From assembly GCF_036010325.1 (NCBI RefSeq), contig NZ_CP108549.1, forward strand, positions 6,696,001-6,760,000: DNA of 64,000 nucleotides, written 5' to 3'. A model generated the notes under the pieces. It made no database searches and had not been told where the DNA came from. It saw nothing but the letters and a program-made list of their open reading frames with translations. Position 1 is the stretch's first letter; the number at the start of each line of letters is the position of its first letter. The position numbers and the translations under genes are program-made. Shown here in pieces: positions 17,237 to 24,936 of this stretch. The DNA is from Streptomyces sp. NBC_01210 (GTDB lineage Bacteria > Actinomycetota > Actinomycetes > Streptomycetales > Streptomycetaceae).

Positions 17237-17821
17237 TCACGCCGTTTCATGTCGTTTCATGTCGGGTGTGCGGTGCAGTGCCAGCAGCAGGCGCCAGACC
17301 TGGGCCGTCATGGCCTCGGGAGTCGCGTCGATCAGGCCGTGGAGCCAGTCCGCCAGGAGGCCCGCGAAGGTGGCCGCCACCGCGGAGGCGATCAGGTCGG
17401 GCGCCGGGGCACCGGCCAACTCCCTTTCCCTGCGGCTGCGTTCGCGCAGTTCGTGGTGGAGCAGATCGCCCAGCGGGCCGCTGCCGCCCTCGCGCAGCAG
17501 GGTCCGGTAGAGCGGTGCGTGCGGCGCGAGGCCGGTGAAGAAAGCCGTCAGCGCGGGCGGCGGAGCGGCCGGGTCCGGAGTGCCGCGCCAGGCGTGGAGG
17601 GCCTCCACCGCCTCCCGTACGACCTCCGCGCACGCGTCGACCGCGAGCGCCTGCAGATCCGTGTAGTGCAGATAGAACGTGGCCCGGCCCAGACCCGCCC
17701 TGCGCACCAGCGCCGCGACGCTGACCTCTTCGAGCGGGCGCTCGGCGCACTCCTCGAGCAGTGCCTTGCGCAGCCTGGCGCGGGTGCGCTCCGCCCGCGG
17801 ATCGCCGGTCGCGGCGCTCAT
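17237..17821 (-). CDS. TetR/AcrR family transcriptional regulator
   Basis: A 194-residue repressor. The N-terminal HTH (RTRARLRKALLEECAERPLEEVSVAALVRRAGLGRATFYLHYTDLQAL) is the classic TetR pattern; the C-terminal half is a variable helical ligand domain with a long LIASAVAATFAGLLADWLHGLID helix. Its ATG overlaps the TGA of the DUF1304 gene (ATGA), so it is translated with that gene. It probably represses this two-gene unit through the palindromes at 18236-18272. Confidence 0.88.
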   Translation of the reverse strand: MSAATGDPRAERTRARLRKALLEECAERPLEEVSVAALVRRAGLGRATFYLHYTDLQALAVDACAEVVREAVEALHAWRGTPDPAAPPPALTAFFTGLAPHAPLYRTLLREGGSGPLGDLLHHELRERSRRERELAGAPAPDLIASAVAATFAGLLADWLHGLIDATPEAMTAQVWRLLLALHRTPDMKRHETA

Positions 17822-18180
17822 CCAGCCACCAGGACGGCCGCCAGCGCGAGAGCGCCCGGGAGCGCCTGCGCCACCAGGATGCGGCGGTTCGCGGTGAAGC
17901 CGCCGTAGACGCCGGCGATAACCACGCAGCTCAGGAAGAAGACCTGCACCCGGTACCCCGTCGGGTCCGCGGCGATCAGGCCCCAGACCAGGCCGGCGGC
18001 GAGGAAGCCGTTGTACAGGCCCTGGTTCGCGGCGAGGGGGGCGGTCGCGCGGGCCATCTCGGCGTCGAAGCCGGAGAGTTCGCGGCCCGGCTTGCGCTGC
18101 CAGAGGAACATCTCCAGAACCAGGATGTAGGCGTGGAGCGCGGCCACCAGGCCGACCAGGACTTGGGCGGTTGTGTTCAT
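17818..18180 (-). CDS. DUF1304 family membrane protein
   Basis: A 120-residue protein with four predicted transmembrane helices (VLVGLVAALHAYILVLEMFLW, LYNGFLAAGLVWGLIA, VFFLSCVVIAGVYGGFT, ALPGALALAAVLVAG). The HAYILVLEMF segment and the ANQGLYNGFLAAGL motif are hallmarks of DUF1304. Function unknown; as a small hydrophobic protein under a TetR regulator it may handle a membrane-active compound. First gene of a two-gene unit with tetR. Confidence 0.85.
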   Translation of the reverse strand: MNTTAQVLVGLVAALHAYILVLEMFLWQRKPGRELSGFDAEMARATAPLAANQGLYNGFLAAGLVWGLIAADPTGYRVQVFFLSCVVIAGVYGGFTANRRILVAQALPGALALAAVLVAG

Positions 18181-18235
18181 GAGCGACTCTTCTCGTGACT
18201 TCGTGACTTCGTGCTTCTTGACTTCGCGAATCGAT

Positions 18236-18272
18236 TTCTTGGACGACTGTCCAAGAAGTATAGACATATGTC
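18236..18272. promoter_or_regulatory. Operator-like palindromes upstream of DUF1304-tetR
   Basis: TTCTTGGAC (18236-18244) and GTCCAAGAA (18249-18257) form a perfect 9-bp inverted repeat with a four-base spacer. A second palindrome, GACATATGTC, lies at 18263-18272 and includes a GTCC half-site just outside. The architecture suits a TetR dimer site overlapping the divergent promoters of DUF1304-tetR and the polyamine-binding protein gene. The UTR beside it (18195-18225) has repeated GTGACTTC units. Confidence 0.6.
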
Positions 18273-18374
18273 CATGATCGACAGGGTGTCGGGCCGGGCC
18301 CGTACGGATCGACGTAGCGTCCATTGCCGCGCCCACGCCCCGCCCGGCATCCTGCGGACGTGCCCGCGATTCGG

Positions 18375-19538
18375 ATGAACCCCATGTCAAGGCGGTCCCT
18401 CCTGCTCGGCCTCGCCGCCGGCGCCGCACTCACCGGCTGCGGGGTGCCCGCCGCGTACGTACAGCCCGGGGACCGTGCCCGGCGCGATGTCTCGAAGGGC
18501 GACAGAAGCGTCGACTTCGCCAACTGGCCCCTCTACATCGACACCGACGACGAGGACACCTCCAAGCGGCCCACCCTCGACTCCTTCACCGAGCGCACCG
18601 GGATCTCGGTCCGCTATACCGAGGAGATCAACGACAACGACGAGTTCTTCGGCAAGGTCAGCCCCGCGCTGATGAACCACCAGGAGACCGGCCGGGACCT
18701 GATCGTCGTCAGCGACTGGATGGCGGCCCGGTTCGTACGGCTCGGCTGGGTGCAGGAGATGGACCGGGCGAAGCAGCCCAATGTCGCCAAATACCTTGAT
18801 CCGCAGTTGCGTTCACCCGCTTTCGACGAGGGCCGGCTGCACAGCGTCCCCTGGCAGTCCGGGATCACCGGCATCGCGTACAACCGCAAGAGGCTCGGCC
18901 GCGAGATCAGGCACACCAGTGATCTGTGGGCGGACGATCTGCGCGGCCGGGTCACGCTCCTCTCCGGACTCGACGAATCCTTCGCCCTGCTGATGCAGGG
19001 CAACGGCGTGGACGTCACCCGCTGGTCCGCGGAGGACTTCCACGAGATGTGTGAGCAGGTGGAGAAGCTCGTGAAGCGGAAACACATCAGGCGTTTCACC
19101 GGCAACGACTACATCAAGGACCTCTCCACCGGGGACGTGCTGGCCTGTCAGGCGTACTCCGGCGATGTCATCCAGCTCCGGGCCGACAACCCCGACATCG
19201 AGTTCGGGGTGCCGGAGGAGGGCGCGGAGCTGTGGGCGGAGAGCCTGATGGTCCCCAACCTCGCCCGGCACAAGCGCAACGCCGAGGCGCTCGTCGACCA
19301 TTACTACGAGCCGGAGGTCGCTGCGGAGCTCGCGGCCTGGGTCAACTACGTCTGCCCGGTGCCGGCCGCCCGCGACGTACTGGCCTCGTCGAAGGACGAG
19401 GAGACGGCCGCGCTCGCCGAGGACCCGCTGATCTTCCCGGACGACTCGATGCGCAAACGCCTCGCGATCGCGCGCGACATCACCTCCGAGGAGCGCACCC
19501 CCTTCGCGAAGCGGTGGAACGCGATCGTCGGGCTGTAG
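18375..19538 (+). CDS. Polyamine ABC transporter substrate-binding lipoprotein (orphan)
   Basis: A 387-residue PotD-type binding protein. The N-terminus has a twin-arginine SRRSLLLG and a lipobox LTGC, suggesting Tat or Sec export and lipid anchoring. The family core is clear: FANWPLYIDTDDED, TGISVRYTEEINDNDEFFGKV, GRDLIVVSDWMAARFVRLGWVQ, IRRFTGNDYIKDLSTGDVLACQAYSGDVIQL and AAWVNYVCPVPAA. No permease or ATPase is adjacent; it could feed the PotABC system about 9 kb away. Starts at 18360 (GTG) and 18384 (ATG) are alternatives. Confidence 0.88.
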   Translation: MNPMSRRSLLLGLAAGAALTGCGVPAAYVQPGDRARRDVSKGDRSVDFANWPLYIDTDDEDTSKRPTLDSFTERTGISVRYTEEINDNDEFFGKVSPALMNHQETGRDLIVVSDWMAARFVRLGWVQEMDRAKQPNVAKYLDPQLRSPAFDEGRLHSVPWQSGITGIAYNRKRLGREIRHTSDLWADDLRGRVTLLSGLDESFALLMQGNGVDVTRWSAEDFHEMCEQVEKLVKRKHIRRFTGNDYIKDLSTGDVLACQAYSGDVIQLRADNPDIEFGVPEEGAELWAESLMVPNLARHKRNAEALVDHYYEPEVAAELAAWVNYVCPVPAARDVLASSKDEETAALAEDPLIFPDDSMRKRLAIARDITSEERTPFAKRWNAIVGL

Positions 19539-19551
19539 CAGACTTGCGATC

Positions 19552-20082
19552 ATGAGCGATGATCACGTGAACTCCGCGGTGACGTACGGTCTGTTCGCCG
19601 CCTGGCTGCTGCACGACGCCGAGGAACTGGTGGCCGGTCCGCGCTGGATACGCGAGAACGTGCCCGTACTGCGCAAACGCTTCCCGGGCGTCCCCGAGCG
19701 TGTATGGCGTGCCATGGAGGCCGTCGACGAGCGGGAATTCGCCGTCGCCGTCGGGGTGATGGGCGCGATCGTCGCCTCGGCCGCCGTCGCGGGCGGGCGC
19801 TCCGGTGGCCGGTCCGCCTTCTACCAGGGAGCCCTGGATGGTTTCGGGCTGCACGGCCTCGTCCACCTCGCGCAGGCCGCTGCCGTACGCGGCTACACCC
19901 CGGGCTCGGCGACCTCGCCACTGATCGTGGTGCCGTTCACGCTCTGGGCGCGCGGCCGGCTGCGGCGCGCCGGTGTGCTCCGGCCCGCGCGGGTGCGCGA
20001 CGCGGCGGCCGGTCTGGCGCTGGCCGCAGGCGCCACCATCGTCTCGCACGCGATCGCCCGCAGAGTCACCGGGGGCCGGTAA
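19552..20082 (+). CDS. HXXEE domain protein
   Basis: A 176-residue membrane protein with the HDAEE sequence near residue 21 that names the HXXEE family, a second conserved HLA segment (GLHGLVHLAQAAAVRGYTPG), and a C-terminal hydrophobic stretch. About four or five membrane helices are predicted. Conserved His and Glu residues suggest a metal or di-acid site in the membrane; no function is established. Begins 13 bases after the polyamine-binding protein stop. Confidence 0.75.
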   Translation: MSDDHVNSAVTYGLFAAWLLHDAEELVAGPRWIRENVPVLRKRFPGVPERVWRAMEAVDEREFAVAVGVMGAIVASAAVAGGRSGGRSAFYQGALDGFGLHGLVHLAQAAAVRGYTPGSATSPLIVVPFTLWARGRLRRAGVLRPARVRDAAAGLALAAGATIVSHAIARRVTGGR

Positions 20083-20114
20083 AGGGCGCGTAAAACCGGG
20101 CGTACGCTGCGGAT

Positions 20115-20654
20115 ATGAGCGAGCGAAGAGTCCTCTTGCGGCGCATACGCGTGTGGTTGGCCGTCTTCATTGTGTGTCTGGTGCTGAGCGGTCTCACCGC
20201 CTTCCCGCTGGTGCATGAGCTGCACTGGGTGGAGGATCTGCTGAAGTCCTCGGCCTCGCCGGTCCCGGATCATCTCCCGGGCCTGATGGAGTGGATCGAG
20301 CGGGTACGGGCCGGGCTGGACGCCACCGACACGAAGTATCCTTTCGTGCTGTACGGCACGGACTGGCTGGCCTTCGCGCACCTCGTGATCGCGGTCGCCT
20401 TCTACGGCCCCTACCGCGATCCCGTACGGAACATCTGGGTCGTCGAGTTCGGGATGATCGCCTGCGCCGGGATCATCCCGCTCGCCCTGATCTGCGGTCC
20501 GATCCGCGGAATCCCCTTCTGGTGGTCGGTCATCGACATGTCGTTCGGGGTCTTCGGGGTGATCCCGCTCTATGTCGTGCGCCGCAAGATCAAGCAACTC
20601 GAGGCGCTGACGGAGTCGGCGGAGGGGCCGGAACCGGTCGCCGCCGCGGCGTAG
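20115..20654 (+). CDS. Conserved-type membrane protein of unknown function
   Basis: A 179-residue protein with four hydrophobic segments (VWLAVFIVCLVLSGLTAFPLV, WLAFAHLVIAVAFYGPY, FGMIACAGIIPLALICG, WWSVIDMSFGVFGVIPLYVVRR) and a basic N-terminus. A polar loop between helices 1 and 2 contains LMEWIERVRAGLDATDTKYPFVLYGTDWL. I do not recognise a characterised family. It follows the HXXEE gene closely and may share its transcript. Confidence 0.65.
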   Translation: MSERRVLLRRIRVWLAVFIVCLVLSGLTAFPLVHELHWVEDLLKSSASPVPDHLPGLMEWIERVRAGLDATDTKYPFVLYGTDWLAFAHLVIAVAFYGPYRDPVRNIWVVEFGMIACAGIIPLALICGPIRGIPFWWSVIDMSFGVFGVIPLYVVRRKIKQLEALTESAEGPEPVAAAA

Positions 20655-20727
20655 TGCAGTCGGCGAGGCCGTCCGGCTCCGCGCGGTCGCGGGCCTCCAG
20701 CCGTGCTCCAGGCGCCGGCGTTCGGCT

Positions 20728-21552
20728 CTACGGCTTGCGGCCGACCGCGCCGAACTGCGCCACCTGAACCGTCTCGCCCTCGGTCTCCGGATCGTGGCGC
20801 CAGCGGGCGCACGACACGATGCCCGGCTCCAGGACCTCCAGACCCTCCAGGAACGAGGCGAACTCCGCGCGGCTGCGGGCCGTGATCGGCGGCGTGGCGT
20901 TCTCGTTCCAGAACCGCATCGCCGCGGCATTGCCCTCGCCGCCCAGCTCCAGCGTCGGATGGGTGAGCACCAGATGGCTGCCGGACGGCACGGCGTCCAT
21001 CAGCTGCCGCACGATCGACCGGGCCTCGTCGGTGTCCAGTACGAAGTTCAGGATGCCGAGCATCATCACTGCCACCGGCTGCTTCAGATCCAGCAGCGGC
21101 TCGACGGCGCGGAGGATCCGGTCCGGGTAGTGGGCGTCCGCGTCGATGTACTCGGTCGCGCCCTCCGGGGAACTCGTGAGCAGCGCTCGCGCGTGCGCCA
21201 GCACGATCGGGTCGTTGTCGACATAGACGATCCGTGCGCCGGGGGCGATCCGCTGCGCCACCTCATGGGTGTTCTCGACCGTGGGCAGGCCGGTGCCGAT
21301 GTCCAGGAACTGCCGCATGCCCGCCTCACCGGCCAGGTAGCGCACGGCGCGGCCGAGAAACGCGCGGTCCGCGCGTGCCACCTCGCCGATGCTCGGGTAC
21401 ATCCCGGTGACCTGGTCGCCCACCGCGCGGTCGACCTGGTAGTTGTCCTTGCCGCCCAGCCAGTGGTTCCAGACCCTGGCGTTGTGCGCTACGTCGGTGC
21501 GGATCCTGTCGGTCACGTTCTGCTCCTCGGCCGGCTGCGTGGGGCCCATCAT
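20728..21552 (-). CDS. SAM-dependent methyltransferase (DUF574/Methyltransf_19 type)
   Basis: A 274-residue putative methyltransferase of the family expanded in Streptomyces. The typical N-terminus IRTDVAHNARVWNHWLGGKDNYQVDRAVGD is followed by motif I QFLDIGTGLPTVENTHEVAQ, an acidic motif II (IVYVDNDPIVLAHARALL) and VAVMMLGILNFVLD. No acceptor substrate is known. A GTG within QNVTDRI is an alternative start. It is ten bases downstream of the glycerophosphodiesterase gene. Confidence 0.85.
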   Translation of the reverse strand: MMGPTQPAEEQNVTDRIRTDVAHNARVWNHWLGGKDNYQVDRAVGDQVTGMYPSIGEVARADRAFLGRAVRYLAGEAGMRQFLDIGTGLPTVENTHEVAQRIAPGARIVYVDNDPIVLAHARALLTSSPEGATEYIDADAHYPDRILRAVEPLLDLKQPVAVMMLGILNFVLDTDEARSIVRQLMDAVPSGSHLVLTHPTLELGGEGNAAAMRFWNENATPPITARSRAEFASFLEGLEVLEPGIVSCARWRHDPETEGETVQVAQFGAVGRKP

Positions 21553-21562
21553 GCCGGACGGA

Positions 21563-22273
21563 TCAACGACCGTTGCCGACGGGGGAGTTGGGCCATGGGG
21601 ACAGTACGCGCTGCAGCGCGTCCACGCGATTGGTGGTGATCGAGTCCACGCCGTACCCGACCAGGCGGCGCATGATGCGGCGGGTGTCTGCCGTCCAGGC
21701 GGAGACCAGCATGCCGTCCCGGTGGAGACGGTCCGTCAACTCCTCGCCGAGCAGACCGAAACGGTAGTTGAGCCAGCGCGGTCGCACCGCGTCGAGCAGT
21801 GCCGGGCGCGGCGGGGCCAGCGTCGTCCAGGTCATCGCGATCTCGGCCGAGGGATCGGCGGCGCGGACCGCGAGCATGGCGACGGGGCCCGCGCAGTAGT
21901 ACACCCGCTCGTCCGCCTCGCACTCATGGACGGTGCCGACCACCGTCCGTACCGACTCCTCCGAGGCGCCGGGCAGATCGATCATCACGCGGTGCGCGCC
22001 GACCGCGAGCAGTGCCTCGCGCAGGGTGGGTACTCCGCCGTCGGTCAGCTCGTGCAGTTCCTTCGCGGTGAGATCCGCGAGCGGTCGGTCGTGTCCCCAC
22101 AGCCGCTTCAGCGAGTCGTCGTGCAGCAGCACGGGCACGCCGTCACGGGTGAGGCGCGCGTCGATCTCGACAGCGCCCGCGCCCCGCTCGAGGGCCGAGC
22201 GGAGCGAGGGCAGGGTGTTCTCACGGACGCGGTAGGGATCACCGCGATGGCCCACGACACGGACAGCGCGCAT
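21563..22273 (-). CDS. Glycerophosphodiester phosphodiesterase
   Basis: A 236-residue GDPD TIM-barrel enzyme that hydrolyses glycerophosphodiesters to glycerol 3-phosphate and an alcohol. The catalytic HRG (H9-G11), the metal ligands in the EIDARLTRDGVPVLLHDD segment and the EN of RENTLPS are visible. There is no signal peptide, so it is cytoplasmic. Located between adenosine deaminase and the methyltransferase on the same strand, with short gaps. Confidence 0.88.
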   Translation of the reverse strand: MRAVRVVGHRGDPYRVRENTLPSLRSALERGAGAVEIDARLTRDGVPVLLHDDSLKRLWGHDRPLADLTAKELHELTDGGVPTLREALLAVGAHRVMIDLPGASEESVRTVVGTVHECEADERVYYCAGPVAMLAVRAADPSAEIAMTWTTLAPPRPALLDAVRPRWLNYRFGLLGEELTDRLHRDGMLVSAWTADTRRIMRRLVGYGVDSITTNRVDALQRVLSPWPNSPVGNGR

Positions 22274-22293
22274 GGGGCCATTGTCGGTGCCGG

Positions 22294-23319
22294 TCAGCGG
22301 GCGAGCCAGGCGGCGGTGTACGAGTCGATCTCCGCGATGATCCGAGCCTTGCCGGCCTCGTCGAGGAAGGACGCCTCGACGGCGTTCTTGGCGAGGGCGG
22401 CGAGGCCGCGCTCGTCCAGCTCCAGCAGCCGTGCGGCGACCGCGTACTCGTTGTTGAGGTCGGTGCCGAACATCGGCGGGTCATCGCTGTTGATCGTCAC
22501 CAGCACACCGGCCTCGACCATCTCCTTGATCGGGTGCTCGTCGAGGTCGGTGACGGCGCGGGTCGCGATGTTCGAGGTGGGGCAGACCTCTAGCGGGATG
22601 CGGTGCTCGGCGAGGTACGCCAGCAGCGCCGGATCCTGCGTGGCACTGGTGCCGTGGCCGATGCGCTCGGCGCCCAGCTCGTTCAGCGCGTCCCAGATGG
22701 TCTGCGGGCCGGTCGTCTCACCGGCGTGCGGCACGGAGTGCAGGCCCGCGGCGATGGCCCGGTCGAAGTACGGCTTGAACTGCGGCCGCTCCACCCCGAT
22801 TTCGGGGCCGCCCAGACCGAAGGAGACCAGGCCCTCGGGGTGCAGATCCACCGCGAGGCGGGTCGTCTCCTCCGCGGCTTCGAGTCCGGCCTCGCCCGGA
22901 ATGTCGAAGCACCAGCGCAGTACGACACCGAGCTCGGCCTCGGCCGCCTTGCGGGCGTCCTCGATCGCCACCATGAAGGCATCCTCGTCGATGCCGCGAC
23001 GGGTCGAGCTGAACGGCGTGACGGTCAGCTCGGCATAGCGGATGTTCTGCCGAGCCATGTCCCGGGCGACCTCGAACGTGAGCAGTCGTACGTCCTCAGG
23101 GGTGCGGATCAGATCCACCACCGAGAGATAGACCTCGATGAAGTGCGCGAAGTCGGTGAAGGTGAAGTAATCGGCGAGCGCCTCGGGGTCGGTGGGGACC
23201 TTGGAGTCCGGGTGGCGGGCGGCCAGCTCGGCGACGATGCGCGGCGAGGCCGAGCCGACATGGTGAACGTGCAGTTCCGCCTTGGGAAGCCCCGCGATGA
23301 AGGGGTGCAGATCGGTCAT
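22294..23319 (-). CDS. Adenosine deaminase family protein
   Basis: A 341-residue zinc-dependent deaminase converting adenosine (or a related purine) to inosine plus ammonia. Metal ligands H17 and H19 (ELHVHH), H198 with catalytic E201 (PHAGE), and the D279-D280 pair (NSDDPP) are all in place. The CPTSN motif near residue 246 is also typical. It resembles the adenosine deaminases of other actinomycetes; specificity for adenine-type substrates cannot be excluded. Confidence 0.9.
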   Translation of the reverse strand: MTDLHPFIAGLPKAELHVHHVGSASPRIVAELAARHPDSKVPTDPEALADYFTFTDFAHFIEVYLSVVDLIRTPEDVRLLTFEVARDMARQNIRYAELTVTPFSSTRRGIDEDAFMVAIEDARKAAEAELGVVLRWCFDIPGEAGLEAAEETTRLAVDLHPEGLVSFGLGGPEIGVERPQFKPYFDRAIAAGLHSVPHAGETTGPQTIWDALNELGAERIGHGTSATQDPALLAYLAEHRIPLEVCPTSNIATRAVTDLDEHPIKEMVEAGVLVTINSDDPPMFGTDLNNEYAVAARLLELDERGLAALAKNAVEASFLDEAGKARIIAEIDSYTAAWLAR

Positions 23320-23426
23320 CGGAGTCCTCCGTGTTCTGGGCCGCTCGGGTCAGGGATCATCGTAGGCGGCCGTTCGAGGACTGTGCGAAGGCCGTAGCAT
23401 GACGGCGAACCACGATGGGGGAGAAG

Positions 23427-24206
23427 ATGTCTGACAACCAGGCCCAGCCGCCCGGCGCGCCCGAGCCGCACGACCCGTGGGCTGCGCCGGAGAGCAGCGC
23501 GGCACAGGACAAGGTCCCGTTGGACAAGCCCGCCGCCACCCCGAGCCCGTCGGCGCCGTTCCTGCACAGCGAGCCGACGGTCACCTCGATGCCCGGCGTA
23601 GGACCCGCTGCCCAGACCGGCGCCGTGCCGCCGCCCCCGATAGCACCGGGCGGACCGGCCCAGCCCGCGGCGGGTCCCTACGGCTACCCGGCCGCTCCGG
23701 TCGGACCCGCCCAGCCCGCCGCGGGTGTCTACGGCTACCCCGCCGCCCCGAGCCTCCCGCAGCCCACCCCCGGTGTCGGTGATCCGTACGGCGGCTATCC
23801 CGGATACCCCGGATACCAGGCCTACGGCCAGAACGGCTGGCAGAGCGCCCCGGCGAACGGCATGGGCATCACCGCGATGGTGCTCGGCATCCTCTCCGTC
23901 TGTCTGTTCTGCCTGTACGGCGTTGTCGGGATCGTGCTGGGCGTGCTCGCCCTGATCTTCGGCATCATCGGCAGGAAGCGGGCGCAGCGCGGCGAGGCCA
24001 CCAACGCCGGCATGGCCCTGTCCGGCATCATCCTCGGCATCATCGGCATCGTCATCGGCCTCGTCTTCATCGGCTTGATGGTCTGGGGGATCACCAACGC
24101 GTTCAACAAGGACAGGACCGAGGACACGGAGGACGTCTACGGCGACTACTCCAACTCCCTGGTGATCGACAACGCCCTGCCGGCGGTCGAGCGCGTCAGC
24201 CGCTAG
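23427..24206 (+). CDS. DUF4190 domain membrane protein
   Basis: A 259-residue protein with a ~140-residue Pro/Ala/Gly/Tyr-rich disordered N-terminus containing repeated GPYGYPAAPVGPAQPAAG-type units, then a DUF4190 module of two transmembrane helices (MGITAMVLGILSVCLFCLYGVVGIVLGVLALIFGIIGRKRAQRGEATNAGMALSGIILGIIGIVIGLVFIG). The ATG at 23427 follows GGGGGAGAAG. Function unknown; such proteins are common in Streptomyces. Its end overlaps the convergent NADAR gene by 11 bases. Confidence 0.85.
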   Translation: MSDNQAQPPGAPEPHDPWAAPESSAAQDKVPLDKPAATPSPSAPFLHSEPTVTSMPGVGPAAQTGAVPPPPIAPGGPAQPAAGPYGYPAAPVGPAQPAAGVYGYPAAPSLPQPTPGVGDPYGGYPGYPGYQAYGQNGWQSAPANGMGITAMVLGILSVCLFCLYGVVGIVLGVLALIFGIIGRKRAQRGEATNAGMALSGIILGIIGIVIGLVFIGLMVWGITNAFNKDRTEDTEDVYGDYSNSLVIDNALPAVERVSR

Positions 24207-24759
24207 CCGCAGCCGTCCCCGCCCGCAACTCCTCGCGCGCCTCCATCAGCGCGAACCCCAGCAGATTGAGCCCGCGCCAGCGCGCGGGATCCTGCGCCCG
24301 TTCGTCGTCAGCGGCCAGCCCGATGCCCCAGATCCGGTCCATCGGGCTGGCCTCGACGAGCACCCGGTCCCCTGTGGCCAGCAGAAAATCTCGCAGCTCG
24401 GCGTCCTGCCCGAACTTGTGCACACTGCCCGAGCGCACGATGCCGAACCGCTCGCGCTCCCATATCGCGTCGTCGAAACCGCGCACCAGCCGCCCGGCCC
24501 TCTTGGCCTCCGCAGGCGTGCGCGCCTCCAGCGCCCGCTGCTCCGCATTCGCGTCGCCGAAGAGCCGCGCCTTGGACGCCATCATCCAGTGCTCCGCGGT
24601 GGCGTACTGAATTCCGTCGACCACGAAGAGCGACGGCCACCACTGGCTCAGGCAGCTCGCGCCAATGCTCCCGTCCCGGCGCGGCGCATGCCCCCAGAAC
24701 TGCAGATACTTGATTCTGTTCCCCTCGCTGACCTGCTTGATCAGCTCATCCATCCCCAT
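24196..24759 (-). CDS. NADAR family protein (YbiA-type)
   Basis: A 187-residue NADAR domain protein: IKYLQFWGHAPRRDGSIGASCLSQWWPSLFVVDGIQYATAEHWMMASKARLFGD, then FGIVRSGSVHKFGQ and SPMDRIWGIGLAADD. Characterised relatives cleave N-glycosidic bonds in riboflavin-pathway intermediates or remove ADP-ribose from guanine. The ATG at 24759 (or 24753) fits the family start; the frame runs to 24789. Convergent with the DUF4190 gene. Confidence 0.88.
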   Translation of the reverse strand: MGMDELIKQVSEGNRIKYLQFWGHAPRRDGSIGASCLSQWWPSLFVVDGIQYATAEHWMMASKARLFGDANAEQRALEARTPAEAKRAGRLVRGFDDAIWERERFGIVRSGSVHKFGQDAELRDFLLATGDRVLVEASPMDRIWGIGLAADDERAQDPARWRGLNLLGFALMEAREELRAGTAAASG

Positions 24760-24854
24760 GCACGCGAGTCTTGCATCCACCACTGACACTCCGTACCGGG
24801 ATAGGCGGGTCGACGCGACACATGGTCGACCGATTCCGTCGCGTAATCAAAAGG

Positions 24855-24875
24855 CAACAACGGAATCCCTTGTTG
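24855..24875. promoter_or_regulatory. Candidate Lrp operator upstream of the second ALDH operon
   Basis: A 21-bp palindrome centred on 24865: left arm CAACAACGGA, central A, right arm TCCCTTGTTG. Eighteen of 21 positions match the reverse complement. It lies 62 bases before the ALDH start and agrees at 14 of 21 positions with the palindrome at 15565-15585. Confidence 0.55.
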
Positions 24876-24936
24876 GGTACGTCACTCTCTGCCAGGATCG
24901 GCAGTCAACTCGAGCTGGAACGACGGAGTGAGTTTC

